In this document: one piece after another, positions 6,054-12,979 of the stretch
Position numbering within the stretch: position 1 is the first letter of the stretch
Layout of the letters: each line of letters begins with the position of its first letter
Assembly: GCA_005885565.1 (NCBI GenBank)
Contig: VAXK01000056.1
Span: 1 to 14,093, forward strand
Reading direction: 5' to 3'
Source: Actinomycetota bacterium
GTDB lineage: Bacteria > Actinomycetota > Thermoleophilia > Gaiellales > Gaiellaceae
DNA length: 14,093 nucleotides
Made by a program: the position numbers and the translations under genes
Notes under the pieces: generated by a model
Seen by the model: only the letters and a program-made list of their open reading frames with translations
Told to the model about the DNA's origin: nothing
The model's database searches: none

Positions 6054-6834
6054 GCTGCCCGCCGTCGTCGACGTCGACTGGCTCCGGGCGCGGTTGGCCG
6101 AGCCCGATCTTGTGGTCGGCGACGTGCGGGGCCCGAACGCGCACGTGCGCGGGCACATCCCGGGGTCGAGGCCGCTCGTCCTCGGCTCGCCCCCGCCGAT
6201 GAGCGACTCGGAGACGGTGCAGGCGCTCGCGTCGGAGGTCGGCCTACGGTTGCGCCGGCACGGGATCACGGGCGAGGAGCGGCTCGTGCTCTACGACCGC
6301 GGCGACGGGATCGGGGCGATGCCGTCGGCGCAGCTCGCCGAGCTGGCCGGTCATCCGCGGGTGGCGGTGCTCGTCGGCGGGCTGGCGGCCTGGGGCGAGG
6401 AGCTGGAGGTCGGGCCGGTGGAGCTCCATCCGGTGAAGACCGCGTTCGAGCCGCGACTCGACGCGCTCCCGACCCGCGACGAGCTGGCCCGCCGGCTGGA
6501 CGACCCGAGCCTGGTGCTGCTCGACGTTCGCACGCCGGAGGAGTTCTCGGGCCGCAGCGGCTATCCGTGCGACCCGCGGCAGGGCCATATCCCGGGCGCG
6601 CGGCGCGTCGACCTGGAGGCCTTGCTCGCGGCCCCGGGTCAGCCGCGCACGCCGGAAGAAGTGCGGAGGATCGTCGGCATGCCCGAGGGGGCCGAGGTCG
6701 TGGCGTACTGCCATTCGGGCTCGCGCTCGGCGCTCGCGAACCTGGCGCTCCGCTCGGCCGGCTATCGCGCGCGGAACTACGCCGGCTCGTGGCACGAGTG
6801 GTCGCGCCATCCGGAGCTGCCGATCGAGCGCTAG
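6046..6834 (+). CDS. Thiosulfate/3-mercaptopyruvate sulfurtransferase (tandem rhodanese)
   Basis: 262 residues taking GTG 6046 as start; this overlaps the hydrolase stop by 8 bases, with GGAG at 6032-6035. An in-frame TTG at 6025 would add seven residues. There are two rhodanese domains: an N-terminal inactive one (about 8-120, VVGDVRGPNAHVRGHIPG) lacking the catalytic Cys, and a C-terminal active one (about 140-258). The active one has LLDVRTPEEFSG, QGHIPGARRVDL and the sulfur-carrying C222 in AYCHSGSRSALA. The loop CHSGSR differs from both the CRKGVT-type loop of classical rhodanese and CGSGVT-type loops of mercaptopyruvate enzymes, so the donor is uncertain. It moves sulfane sulfur to cyanide or thiol acceptors. 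The TAG stop overlaps the stop of the convergent gene. Confidence 0.9.
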   Translation: MSELPAVVDVDWLRARLAEPDLVVGDVRGPNAHVRGHIPGSRPLVLGSPPPMSDSETVQALASEVGLRLRRHGITGEERLVLYDRGDGIGAMPSAQLAELAGHPRVAVLVGGLAAWGEELEVGPVELHPVKTAFEPRLDALPTRDELARRLDDPSLVLLDVRTPEEFSGRSGYPCDPRQGHIPGARRVDLEALLAAPGQPRTPEEVRRIVGMPEGAEVVAYCHSGSRSALANLALRSAGYRARNYAGSWHEWSRHPELPIER

Positions 6835-8744
6835 AAAGGCTGCTTGAAGGCGAAGAGAGCCGGCACGGCGGGCGGCGCGCCGGTCGTGGTCGTCGTGAGA
6901 TAGCCGTCGTTCGTGGGCGCGATCGACTGCCCGGGATACGCCCCACTGACGATGTAGACGGGGTCGCCGATGCAGATGAGGTCGTCGACGCTCGTGTCGA
7001 GCTTGTAGAGCGTCCACGTCTGACTGGACGAGTTGCCGGAGTCGTAGTAGAGCCAGTGGAGCGACCCCGCCGTGATCCGGTCGTTCGAGCCGGCGGCGCT
7101 CTCGGTCGTCCGGATCAGCACCTGGGCCCCGTTGGTGAGCGTGCCCGACTGCCCGTTCGGCGCGAGGAGCTGGAAGGTGACGGGCGTCGCCGCGATCGTC
7201 GGGTAGTCGTAGTTCCAGGCCCCGTCGTAGAGCGGGCCGACGTAGAGCAAGCCGCCCTCGCTGCTCAACGTGACCGAGTCGCCGTAGACGATGGTCGCGC
7301 GAGGCGGCGGCACCGGGCGCACGTAGCTCTCCGAGCAGATGAACGTGCTCTGCGGATCGCCCGGCGTGCTGTCGTACCAGGACGGGAATTGGTAGTAGGA
7401 GACCTGCACCGGATCCGTGGGTTGCTCGCGTCGCGAGAAGTCGAGGATCGCGTAGCTGTGCGGGTAGTAGCCGCTCGTCTCGGGCGGGAGCTGGTACTTC
7501 GTCGGATCGAGATAGGGCACGTTCGGGTGCTTGACCGTGTAGGGCGACTCGCTCACGAGCTCCTCGAACGCGCTCGCCCCGAGCAGCCGCCCTTTCGCCA
7601 GGCCGAAGAGCTCGTTCTGGAAGAGCACGAAGTTGTGCTCGTGCCCCCAGAGCCAGGCGGCGATCTTGCCGAAGAAGGGCTGGAAGAGGTTGTAGAGGTT
7701 CGGGTTGAGGTAGGAGAACTCCGACTCCGACGACGTCATGCCGTTGATCGTCGCGTTGGCGGTGAAGAGCTGGTGGTGCGAGAGCAGGATCGTGGCGCCG
7801 GCGAAGTTGACGAGCTTGTCGCGGTGCCACGTCACCTCGGTCGGCTCGAGCCAGGGCCCGGCGTAGAACGGGTTGATCTGGTCGGCGGGATCGGCGTCGT
7901 GGCGCCCGGTGTCCATGCCGAGGAGCTGCCAGCCGCCGTCTTCCGTCCGGAGACAGAAGTAGCTCGCCTGCTGGTTCGCTCCCGGGAAGCCGACGTTCAG
8001 CCCCGCCAGCATCGGGAAGAAGCCGTTGCCGAGCGCGTAGTAGTCGTGGTTGCCGGGGATCGTGAAGACCGGGCACGACTTGCCGGTCGCGGCGAACACG
8101 TCCGCGATCGCGGTCGCGAAGTACGTCTGACACTCGGTCGGCGTCCCCGAGTAGTAGATGTCTCCGAGGTGGACGATCGCGTCCGGGGTGTGCTGCTTCA
8201 TCAGGTCGTGGAGGAGCGCGGCCGCGTCGGCCATGCCGGTGCCCCAGTCGCCGATCACGCCGACCGTCGCGTCGTTCGGGAGCTGCCAGTCGATGACGCC
8301 GTACTGGAGCGAGCCGCCGCCCTTCGTCGTCCAGTCGTTGTACTGGAACTGGTCGTTTGCGCAGTACCAGAGATACGTGGCCTCGCACCCGAGGAAGAGC
8401 GGGTCCTTGTCGCTGAACGGCCAGTACGAGCCGAGCAGCGCCTGCTCGTCCGCGGGCCGGCCCTCGCGGCGAGCCTGCGCGATGTCGAAGACGAGGCTCG
8501 ACAGGTAGACGTTGCGCGCGTGCGGGTCGGCCGAGTCGGAGGCGAGCTCGGGCCCGCCCGGCGGATCGGCCCGTCCGTGGCGCAGGCGAACGAAGTCGTC
8601 CGTCGCCTTGACGGCCGGGTGCCCGAGGATCTCGAGGCGCGTCGGCTCGGAGCCCTTCTCCTCGGCGAGCTGTCGGCGCACGGCCTCGGTGACCGCCGAT
8701 TGCCACAACGAGAGGTGCTGCGTGTTGACGCGAGCGAGCGGCAC
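6831..8744 (-). CDS. Metallophosphoesterase of purple-acid-phosphatase type with C-terminal threefold repeat
   Basis: 637 residues from GTG 8744. The five metal motifs appear in order: GDWG (D166), GDIYY (D195, Y198), GNHD (N232, H233), SHHQ (H323/H324) and GHEH (H368, H370). GDxG plus GDxxY is the purple acid phosphatase pattern, the Tyr being an iron ligand there. The catalytic domain spans about 158-400. The first 155 residues are unrecognised. Residues 486-637 hold three similar beta-rich units starting YGDSVTL, NGAQVLI and IGDPVYI, and ending VTFQLL, QTWTLY and ALFAFK, spaced 51 and 54 residues; this resembles a beta-trefoil. No signal peptide is evident, although relatives are often exported, and seven Cys are present. 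The substrate is unknown. It is not obviously co-transcribed with the gene upstream, 37 bases away. Confidence 0.85.
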   Translation of the reverse strand: MPLARVNTQHLSLWQSAVTEAVRRQLAEEKGSEPTRLEILGHPAVKATDDFVRLRHGRADPPGGPELASDSADPHARNVYLSSLVFDIAQARREGRPADEQALLGSYWPFSDKDPLFLGCEATYLWYCANDQFQYNDWTTKGGGSLQYGVIDWQLPNDATVGVIGDWGTGMADAAALLHDLMKQHTPDAIVHLGDIYYSGTPTECQTYFATAIADVFAATGKSCPVFTIPGNHDYYALGNGFFPMLAGLNVGFPGANQQASYFCLRTEDGGWQLLGMDTGRHDADPADQINPFYAGPWLEPTEVTWHRDKLVNFAGATILLSHHQLFTANATINGMTSSESEFSYLNPNLYNLFQPFFGKIAAWLWGHEHNFVLFQNELFGLAKGRLLGASAFEELVSESPYTVKHPNVPYLDPTKYQLPPETSGYYPHSYAILDFSRREQPTDPVQVSYYQFPSWYDSTPGDPQSTFICSESYVRPVPPPRATIVYGDSVTLSSEGGLLYVGPLYDGAWNYDYPTIAATPVTFQLLAPNGQSGTLTNGAQVLIRTTESAAGSNDRITAGSLHWLYYDSGNSSSQTWTLYKLDTSVDDLICIGDPVYIVSGAYPGQSIAPTNDGYLTTTTTGAPPAVPALFAFKQPF

Positions 8745-8754
8745 GGCTTCCGCC

Positions 8755-8760
8755 AGCCTA
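8755..8760 (-). promoter_or_regulatory. Weak candidate -10 element before the phosphoesterase
   Basis: TAGGCT on the minus strand ends 10 bases before the GTG at 8744, slightly farther than in the other candidates, so the leader would be about 3-4 bases. A GGAAG lies just before the GTG but too close for normal use. Confidence 0.25.
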
Positions 8761-8781
8761 CTCTTCTCTTAACTCCGTCGT

Positions 8782-9483
8782 CTACGCCGCGAGCCGCAGG
8801 CGCTCGACAGCGGCGAGGAAGCCCGCGCAGAGCTCGCGGCCGAGGACGTTCCACTCCTCGATCCGCTCGCGTGTCTCGCGCCGGAGGGACTCGCGGTCGA
8901 AGTCGACCTCCTCCGGTTCCTCGAGCCACTGCTCGACCATCGCGAGCGTCACCTCGGGATGGAACTGCACGCCCCACGCCAGGTGACCGAGCCGGAACGC
9001 CTGGCTGCACACCGGGCTCCGGGCTAGCTCGACCCCGCCCTCGGGAACCTCGAAGGCGTAGTAGTGCCACTGGAGGGCGTGGAAGCGCCGCGGCAGTCGG
9101 GCGAACACCGGATCGGATGCCGCGGCCTCGGTGAGCTCGACCGGATGCCAGCCGATCTCCGGCTCTCGCGCGCGCCCGACCCAGGCCCCCGCGGCCTTCG
9201 CCACGAGCTGGCCGCCGAGGCAGACGCCGAGCACGGGCTTCCGCGCGTCGAGACAGCGGCGCAGGAGCTCCTTCTCCTCCCGGAGCCAGGGGTGCGTCTC
9301 GTCCTCGTCGGCGTGCATCGAGCCCCCGAAGACGATCGCCGCGTCGTAGCTCGAGAGCGGGCGCGACGGCGCCGGGGTGCGGGCGATCGACCACTCCTCG
9401 AGCTCGTGCCCGCCGTCGGCGATCGGCTCGGCGAAGACGCCCGAGCGGACCTCGTCGCCGTGCACGACCGCAAGCACGTGCAT
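8782..9483 (-). CDS. Class I glutamine amidotransferase (GATase1) protein
   Basis: 233 residues from ATG 9483; a GTG at 9492 would add three residues but lies inside the probable promoter hexamer. The triad of class I amidotransferases is present: nucleophile C88 in GVCLGGQ, then H175 and E177 in VQFHPEV. FGGSMHADE (52-60) and the SMH-type loop resemble stand-alone GMP-synthase-like amidotransferases. The N-terminal half is the Rossmann-like hydrolase domain; residues 185-233 form a helical tail. No synthase domain is attached, so it may supply ammonia to a partner or act on a gamma-glutamyl compound. The partner is not in the window. It starts just after the DUF72 stop on the same strand. 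Confidence 0.9.
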   Translation of the reverse strand: MHVLAVVHGDEVRSGVFAEPIADGGHELEEWSIARTPAPSRPLSSYDAAIVFGGSMHADEDETHPWLREEKELLRRCLDARKPVLGVCLGGQLVAKAAGAWVGRAREPEIGWHPVELTEAAASDPVFARLPRRFHALQWHYYAFEVPEGGVELARSPVCSQAFRLGHLAWGVQFHPEVTLAMVEQWLEEPEEVDFDRESLRRETRERIEEWNVLGRELCAGFLAAVERLRLAA

Positions 9484-9490
9484 GTCTCTC

Positions 9491-9496
9491 ACCTTA
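9491..9496 (-). promoter_or_regulatory. Putative -10 element for the amidotransferase (leaderless)
   Basis: TAAGGT on the minus strand ends 7 bases before the ATG at 9483, the same hexamer and spacing as before vapB. It includes the TAA stop of the DUF72 gene. AAGG could also serve as a ribosome binding site if the gene is read through from upstream. Confidence 0.4.
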
Positions 9497-10450
9497 CCGA
9501 GCTACGGGTTCGAGGCCACCGCTCGCCGGAACCCCGGCCTCGTCCAGCAGCCCGCGGAGCTCGTACGCGTTGTACGCGGCCTGGGCGACGCGCTGCAGCT
9601 CGGCGCCCGGTCGCGGCGAGCTCGAGTTGTTGTTGAAGAGCGCAAACGCGTGCTCGGCCTCGCCCGCGAGCTCGCGCAGGGGCTCGACCCACTCTCGGAG
9701 CTCCTCGCGTGGGTACAGGTAGTCGAACCGCTCGGCCGCGCTGCCGCCGCGCTTGTTCCAAGTGTCCGCGTTCCGGCCGTGGAAGCGGACGTACGCAGTC
9801 GGGCTCGTCAGCGCCGGCACCGTCGGCACGACGTTCTTCGCCCCCTCGATCCGCGGCGCGTCGACGATCACGTGCGTCGCGCGGAGCTCCTCGAGGAACG
9901 AGAGCGTCTCGGCGCGGGCCTCGTCCTCGAGCCAGCTCACGTGCCGGAACTCGACCAGCATCTCGTCCCCGCCGAGCTGCCCGCGCGCCCACGTCAGGTA
10001 GTCGAGCGACGCCGGCTTGCGCACGACGTACGGCGGCAGCTGGAAGAGGATGCCGCCGAGCTTCCCGGCCTCCCGCAGCGGCTCGAGCGCCCGCCGGAAG
10101 CGGTCGAAGACCTCGCCGCGAAACTCCCGGGAGGGACGCTCCACACGGCCCTTGTCGTCGGTGGGCGCGTCGCCGCGCAGGTCGGGCGGGAGCTGCTCGA
10201 GCTTCGTCGGGTGGCGCGTCATCAGCGCGAACGCCTTGACGTGCATGACGAAGCCGTCCGGCGTCCGCTCGGCCCAGCGCGCGACCATCTCCTCCACCGG
10301 AAGCCGGTAGAACGTCGAGTCGACCTCGACCGTGTCGAAGCGCTCGGCGTAGTAGGCGAGCCGCTCCCCGGCCGGCGTGCCCTTCGGGTAGAAGAGCTTC
10401 GAGAGCGACTCGTCGGCCCAGGAACACGTCCCGATTCGGATCGGCGTCAA
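9494..10450 (-). CDS. DUF72 family protein (YecE-like TIM barrel)
   Basis: 318 residues from TTG 10450, which overlaps the preceding stop by 4 bases (TTGA). This start places the family N terminus (IRIGTCSW) at residue 4; no better start lies nearer. Family marks include EVDSTFYRLP (42-51), GILFQLPP (133-140), LVEFRH (165-170) and YVRFHGRN (220-227), fitting a TIM-barrel DUF72 protein. The biochemical role of the family is not established, though the conserved His, Arg and Glu at strand ends suggest an enzyme. The length is a little above the usual 240-300, mostly from an insertion at about 88-112 containing charged residues (RGDAPTDDKGRVERPSRE). It is cytoplasmic, yet translationally coupled to a secreted protein gene. 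Confidence 0.88.
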   Translation of the reverse strand: MTPIRIGTCSWADESLSKLFYPKGTPAGERLAYYAERFDTVEVDSTFYRLPVEEMVARWAERTPDGFVMHVKAFALMTRHPTKLEQLPPDLRGDAPTDDKGRVERPSREFRGEVFDRFRRALEPLREAGKLGGILFQLPPYVVRKPASLDYLTWARGQLGGDEMLVEFRHVSWLEDEARAETLSFLEELRATHVIVDAPRIEGAKNVVPTVPALTSPTAYVRFHGRNADTWNKRGGSAAERFDYLYPREELREWVEPLRELAGEAEHAFALFNNNSSSPRPGAELQRVAQAAYNAYELRGLLDEAGVPASGGLEPVAR

Positions 10451-11502
10451 CGTCTTTTCGGCGCCGCCTTGACGATCGCGCTCTGGACGGTGAAGGCGTT
10501 CGCCGTCGCGCTCGCGCACGGGATGCCGGGCACGCCGCCGGTGCACGACGCCGCACGGACGGGCGCGGTCACCTTGGCCCGGAAGTACGTCGCCTTGCGC
10601 ACGGTCTTCCGGAAGGAGAAGGCGCCGCCGGCCCGCGTCGTCGCCGAGCCCGCCGCCTTGAGCTTCGTGCGGGACGAGCCGGAGAGAAGCGAGACCTTCA
10701 TCCCGGCGAGGCCGGCCAGGTTCAGCCTCAGGGCGCCCGAGAGCGTCGCCGTCTTCTTCTTGACCCTCGCCTTCAACGTGAGCTGCGCCGGGAGCTGGAC
10801 GAACGCGCGCGCCTGCACGGTTCCGGCCGCGTTCGGCACCGCGGTGCCGACCGTGTACGGCGTCGTCACGGCCGTCCAGCCGTAGCTCCCGTTCTGGCTC
10901 GGGAGCGTGAAGACGTTCGCGAAGTGGAGCGTCGCGCTGACGAGCTTGGCGCCGAGGGTGGCGCCGCCCGCCGACTGCGGGATGTACGGCGACGGCAGGC
11001 AGAACTGGAGCTTGAACTTGCCGAGCGGCGCCTCGGCCGCCGCCGTGACCGTGTCGACGTAGCCCGGCACGGCGAGCTCGGTGCCCGCGGCCTGGAGCCG
11101 CAGCAGCCAGACCGCCTCGTGCATCGGGACGCCCGTGCAGCGCGTGGAGGCGTCGGCGTACTTCGCCGGGTCGTCCGCCTGGATCGTCCCCTTGAGGGGG
11201 AGCGGCTGCGTCGGCGAGATCTGCGACGCGAGGATGCTCGCGTCGATCGTCCCGAGCTGCGTGCCCGCGGCGGCGCCGAGCGTGCCCGTGTAGCCCTGCG
11301 GCACGTAGATCGTCGCCCTCGCGGTCGCGTCGTCGGCCTGGTCGAACGAGATCGTGAGATCGGTCGTCCCGCCGCCCGAGAGCGTGAGCGGCGTGTGGCT
11401 GATCGTGAGGTGCGGCGTGTAGGCCGCCAGCGCGCTGCCGGCGAGCGCGAGCGCGGCCGCGCCCACGGTTGCGACGAGAGCAGCTCGTAGACCTGTCTTC
11501 AT
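10447..11502 (-). CDS. Secreted protein with beta-sandwich and C-terminal Ig-like domain, function unknown
   Basis: 351 residues from ATG 11502 with a strong GGAGG 6 bases before it. The signal peptide is residues 1-27 (MKTGLRAALVA, a hydrophobic core, then SALAAY). The mature N-terminal region, about 28-235, looks all-beta and Thr/Ser/Gly-rich; its opening (PHLTISHTPLTLSGGG) and VPQGYTG loosely recall copper-associated YcnI/DUF1775 proteins, but the match is too weak to call. Residues 238-315 resemble Ig-like or carboxypeptidase-regulatory repeats common in actinobacterial secreted proteins (LTLKARVKKKTATLSGAL, then AGGAFSFRKTV and YFRAKV). Four Cys (C122, C168, C320, C329) could make two disulfides. 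The basic C terminus ends KAAPKRR. No catalytic residues are recognised. It lies 22 bases after the exported hydrolase gene, probably in one operon. Confidence 0.82.
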   Translation of the reverse strand: MKTGLRAALVATVGAAALALAGSALAAYTPHLTISHTPLTLSGGGTTDLTISFDQADDATARATIYVPQGYTGTLGAAAGTQLGTIDASILASQISPTQPLPLKGTIQADDPAKYADASTRCTGVPMHEAVWLLRLQAAGTELAVPGYVDTVTAAAEAPLGKFKLQFCLPSPYIPQSAGGATLGAKLVSATLHFANVFTLPSQNGSYGWTAVTTPYTVGTAVPNAAGTVQARAFVQLPAQLTLKARVKKKTATLSGALRLNLAGLAGMKVSLLSGSSRTKLKAAGSATTRAGGAFSFRKTVRKATYFRAKVTAPVRAASCTGGVPGIPCASATANAFTVQSAIVKAAPKRR

Positions 11503-11508
11503 GTTCGT

Positions 11509-11513
11509 CCTCC
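11509..11513 (-). promoter_or_regulatory. Strong ribosome binding site for the gene at 11502
   Basis: GGAGG on the minus strand lies 6 bases before ATG 11502, in the 22-base gap after the hydrolase stop. It fits expression from a shared transcript with the upstream gene. Confidence 0.7.
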
Positions 11514-11524
11514 GGTGAGGGTGT

Positions 11525-12946
11525 TCACGAGATCGCCTTCTGCAGAACGGGGAGCGTGACCGAGATCCGGCCGAGGTGCACGCGCGAGCCGTCGGGCACG
11601 CCGAGGAGGTAGAGCGCGTTCGCGGGGTTCTGCGCCGTCGAGGTCGCGGCGAGGGTCAGCCGCAGGCGCGAGCCGGCGGGGATGGTCACGACCTGGTCGA
11701 GGAGCCGGATCGAGACCCGGTGCGGCTTCGCCCGCGGCCGCAGCGGGATGCCGCCTTCGCTCACCACCGTCTCGCTCCCGCCGCTCGTCGAGCTCAGGAC
11801 GGCGACGAGGTGCTGGAACGGCTTCGTGCCCGAGACCGTCGCGCTCACGACCGGCGTTCCGATCGTCTCGAGCCGGCGGCGCGGGAGCGCGAAGCTGCGC
11901 TGCACCCGCCCGGAGGCGGTCAGCCACGCGCCCCTGCCCGCGCGCAGCACGAGCTTGCGCGGGCTCGGGAAGGCGGCGAACTGCGCGCTCCCGGTGAACG
12001 GGTTCTTCGCGATCTCCACGCGCGGCAGCTTGTCGATGCCGTTCGGCTCCCCCTTCAGGAAGCGGTCGAACCACTTCCGCACCTCGAGGCTCATCGGAAC
12101 GAGGTCGGGCGCGGTCGCGAAGTCGGAGGGCGCGTGGCCGAAGTCGCCCAGGTAGAGCCGCTTCGGCCCGCCGAGCTCGGCGAACGCGCGGCGCGCCTGG
12201 TCGACGTCGAAGAGGAAGTCGCGCCGGCCCTGGAGGACGAGCGTCGGCGTGGTGAAGCCGCCCAGCCGGCCCGCGACGGAGCGTGCGGAGGTGAGCGCGC
12301 GGAGCGAAGGCAGGTCGACGCCGCTGATCGCGTCCTGCTCGCGACTCAGGATCTCGGGGTCGGTGCGGCTCGCCGGCACGAGCGAGGCGAGCTGCGCGAG
12401 GACGCCCGACTTCGGCAGGTTCTGCGGGAAGAGCGCCGAGTAGAGGTCGATCCAGGTCGCCTCCGGCGCGATCGCCGCCCACGGAACCTTCCCGATCACG
12501 GCCGAGTTCCAGACCGCGCCGCCGCCGAGCGAGACGCCGAACGCGCCGATCTTCCCCGCCGCGACCTCGGGTCGTGCGGCGAGGAAGTCGTAGACGGCGC
12601 GGGCGTCGGCGTTCTCGTTCGGGCCGTCGAGGCCCCACAGACCGCCCGAGGCGCCGTGGCCGCGAGCGTCGAACGCGAGGACGACGTAGCCCTGGTCGGC
12701 GAAGAACTGCCGCGCGAGCGGGTCCACCGAGGCGCGCGTGCCGCCGAGCCCGTGGAACATGGCGACGGCGGGGAAGCCGCCCGCTGGCGGCGCGTCGGTC
12801 GGCTCGTAGAGCGTCGCGGCGAGCGGGGTGCCGCCGGCGCCCGCGATCGTCAGGTCGCGCGCGGTGAAGCCCGCGGCGTGCGCTCCGCCGGCGAGCGACG
12901 CCGCCGCGGCCAGCGCGGCGGCGAGGACGGCGAGACGACGTCGCAC
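11525..12946 (-). CDS. Exported alpha/beta hydrolase, CocE/PepX-like
   Basis: 473 residues from GTG 12946. The start has RRR followed by a long Ala/Leu core and GGAHAAG, a secretion signal of about 25 residues. The catalytic domain (about 30-300) shows AMFHGLGG at 62-69, S139 in GVSLGG, D243 in LQGRRDFLF and H271 in GDFGHAPSD, so the Ser-Asp-His triad is intact. WFDRFLKGEPNGI (292-304) marks the link to a C-terminal jelly-roll domain like that of X-Pro dipeptidyl peptidases and cocaine esterase (about 308-465), ending with the IPAGSRLRLTLAAT strand. The family includes peptidases, esterases and acylases; the substrate is unknown. It heads a minus-strand operon. Only 33 bases separate it from divergent murI. 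Confidence 0.88.
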   Translation of the reverse strand: MRRRLAVLAAALAAAASLAGGAHAAGFTARDLTIAGAGGTPLAATLYEPTDAPPAGGFPAVAMFHGLGGTRASVDPLARQFFADQGYVVLAFDARGHGASGGLWGLDGPNENADARAVYDFLAARPEVAAGKIGAFGVSLGGGAVWNSAVIGKVPWAAIAPEATWIDLYSALFPQNLPKSGVLAQLASLVPASRTDPEILSREQDAISGVDLPSLRALTSARSVAGRLGGFTTPTLVLQGRRDFLFDVDQARRAFAELGGPKRLYLGDFGHAPSDFATAPDLVPMSLEVRKWFDRFLKGEPNGIDKLPRVEIAKNPFTGSAQFAAFPSPRKLVLRAGRGAWLTASGRVQRSFALPRRRLETIGTPVVSATVSGTKPFQHLVAVLSSTSGGSETVVSEGGIPLRPRAKPHRVSIRLLDQVVTIPAGSRLRLTLAATSTAQNPANALYLLGVPDGSRVHLGRISVTLPVLQKAIS

Positions 12947-12953
12947 GACGGAG

Positions 12954-12959
12954 AGCGTA
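12954..12959 (-). promoter_or_regulatory. Putative -10 element for the exported hydrolase (leaderless)
   Basis: TACGCT on the minus strand ends 7 bases before GTG 12946. No ribosome binding site is seen between them. It lies back to back with the murI element only 8 bases away. Confidence 0.4.
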
Positions 12960-12967
12960 TCGCCCCC

Positions 12968-12973
12968 TAGAAT
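12968..12973 (+). promoter_or_regulatory. Putative -10 element for murI (leaderless)
   Basis: TAGAAT matches TATAAT in five of six positions and ends 6 bases before GTG 12980, so transcription should begin at the start codon. No -35 hexamer is convincing; the region upstream is shared with the divergent hydrolase promoter. Confidence 0.55.
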
Positions 12974-12979
12974 CGCCGC

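Noticed and set aside
6244..8706. 820-codon open frame on the minus strand
   Set aside because: It is a different frame from the phosphoesterase and its product is Arg/Ala-rich with no motifs; an overlap shadow.
6567..9134. Very long open frame (855 codons) on the plus strand
   Set aside because: It lies opposite the phosphoesterase and amidotransferase, which have full motif sets. Its translation is Arg/Val/Glu-rich low-complexity sequence typical of an antisense frame in GC-rich DNA.
10447..11502. YcnI/DUF1775 copper protein
   Set aside because: Only a loose resemblance at the mature N terminus. The mature start is Tyr/Ala rather than the His expected for the copper site, and the C-terminal domain differs.
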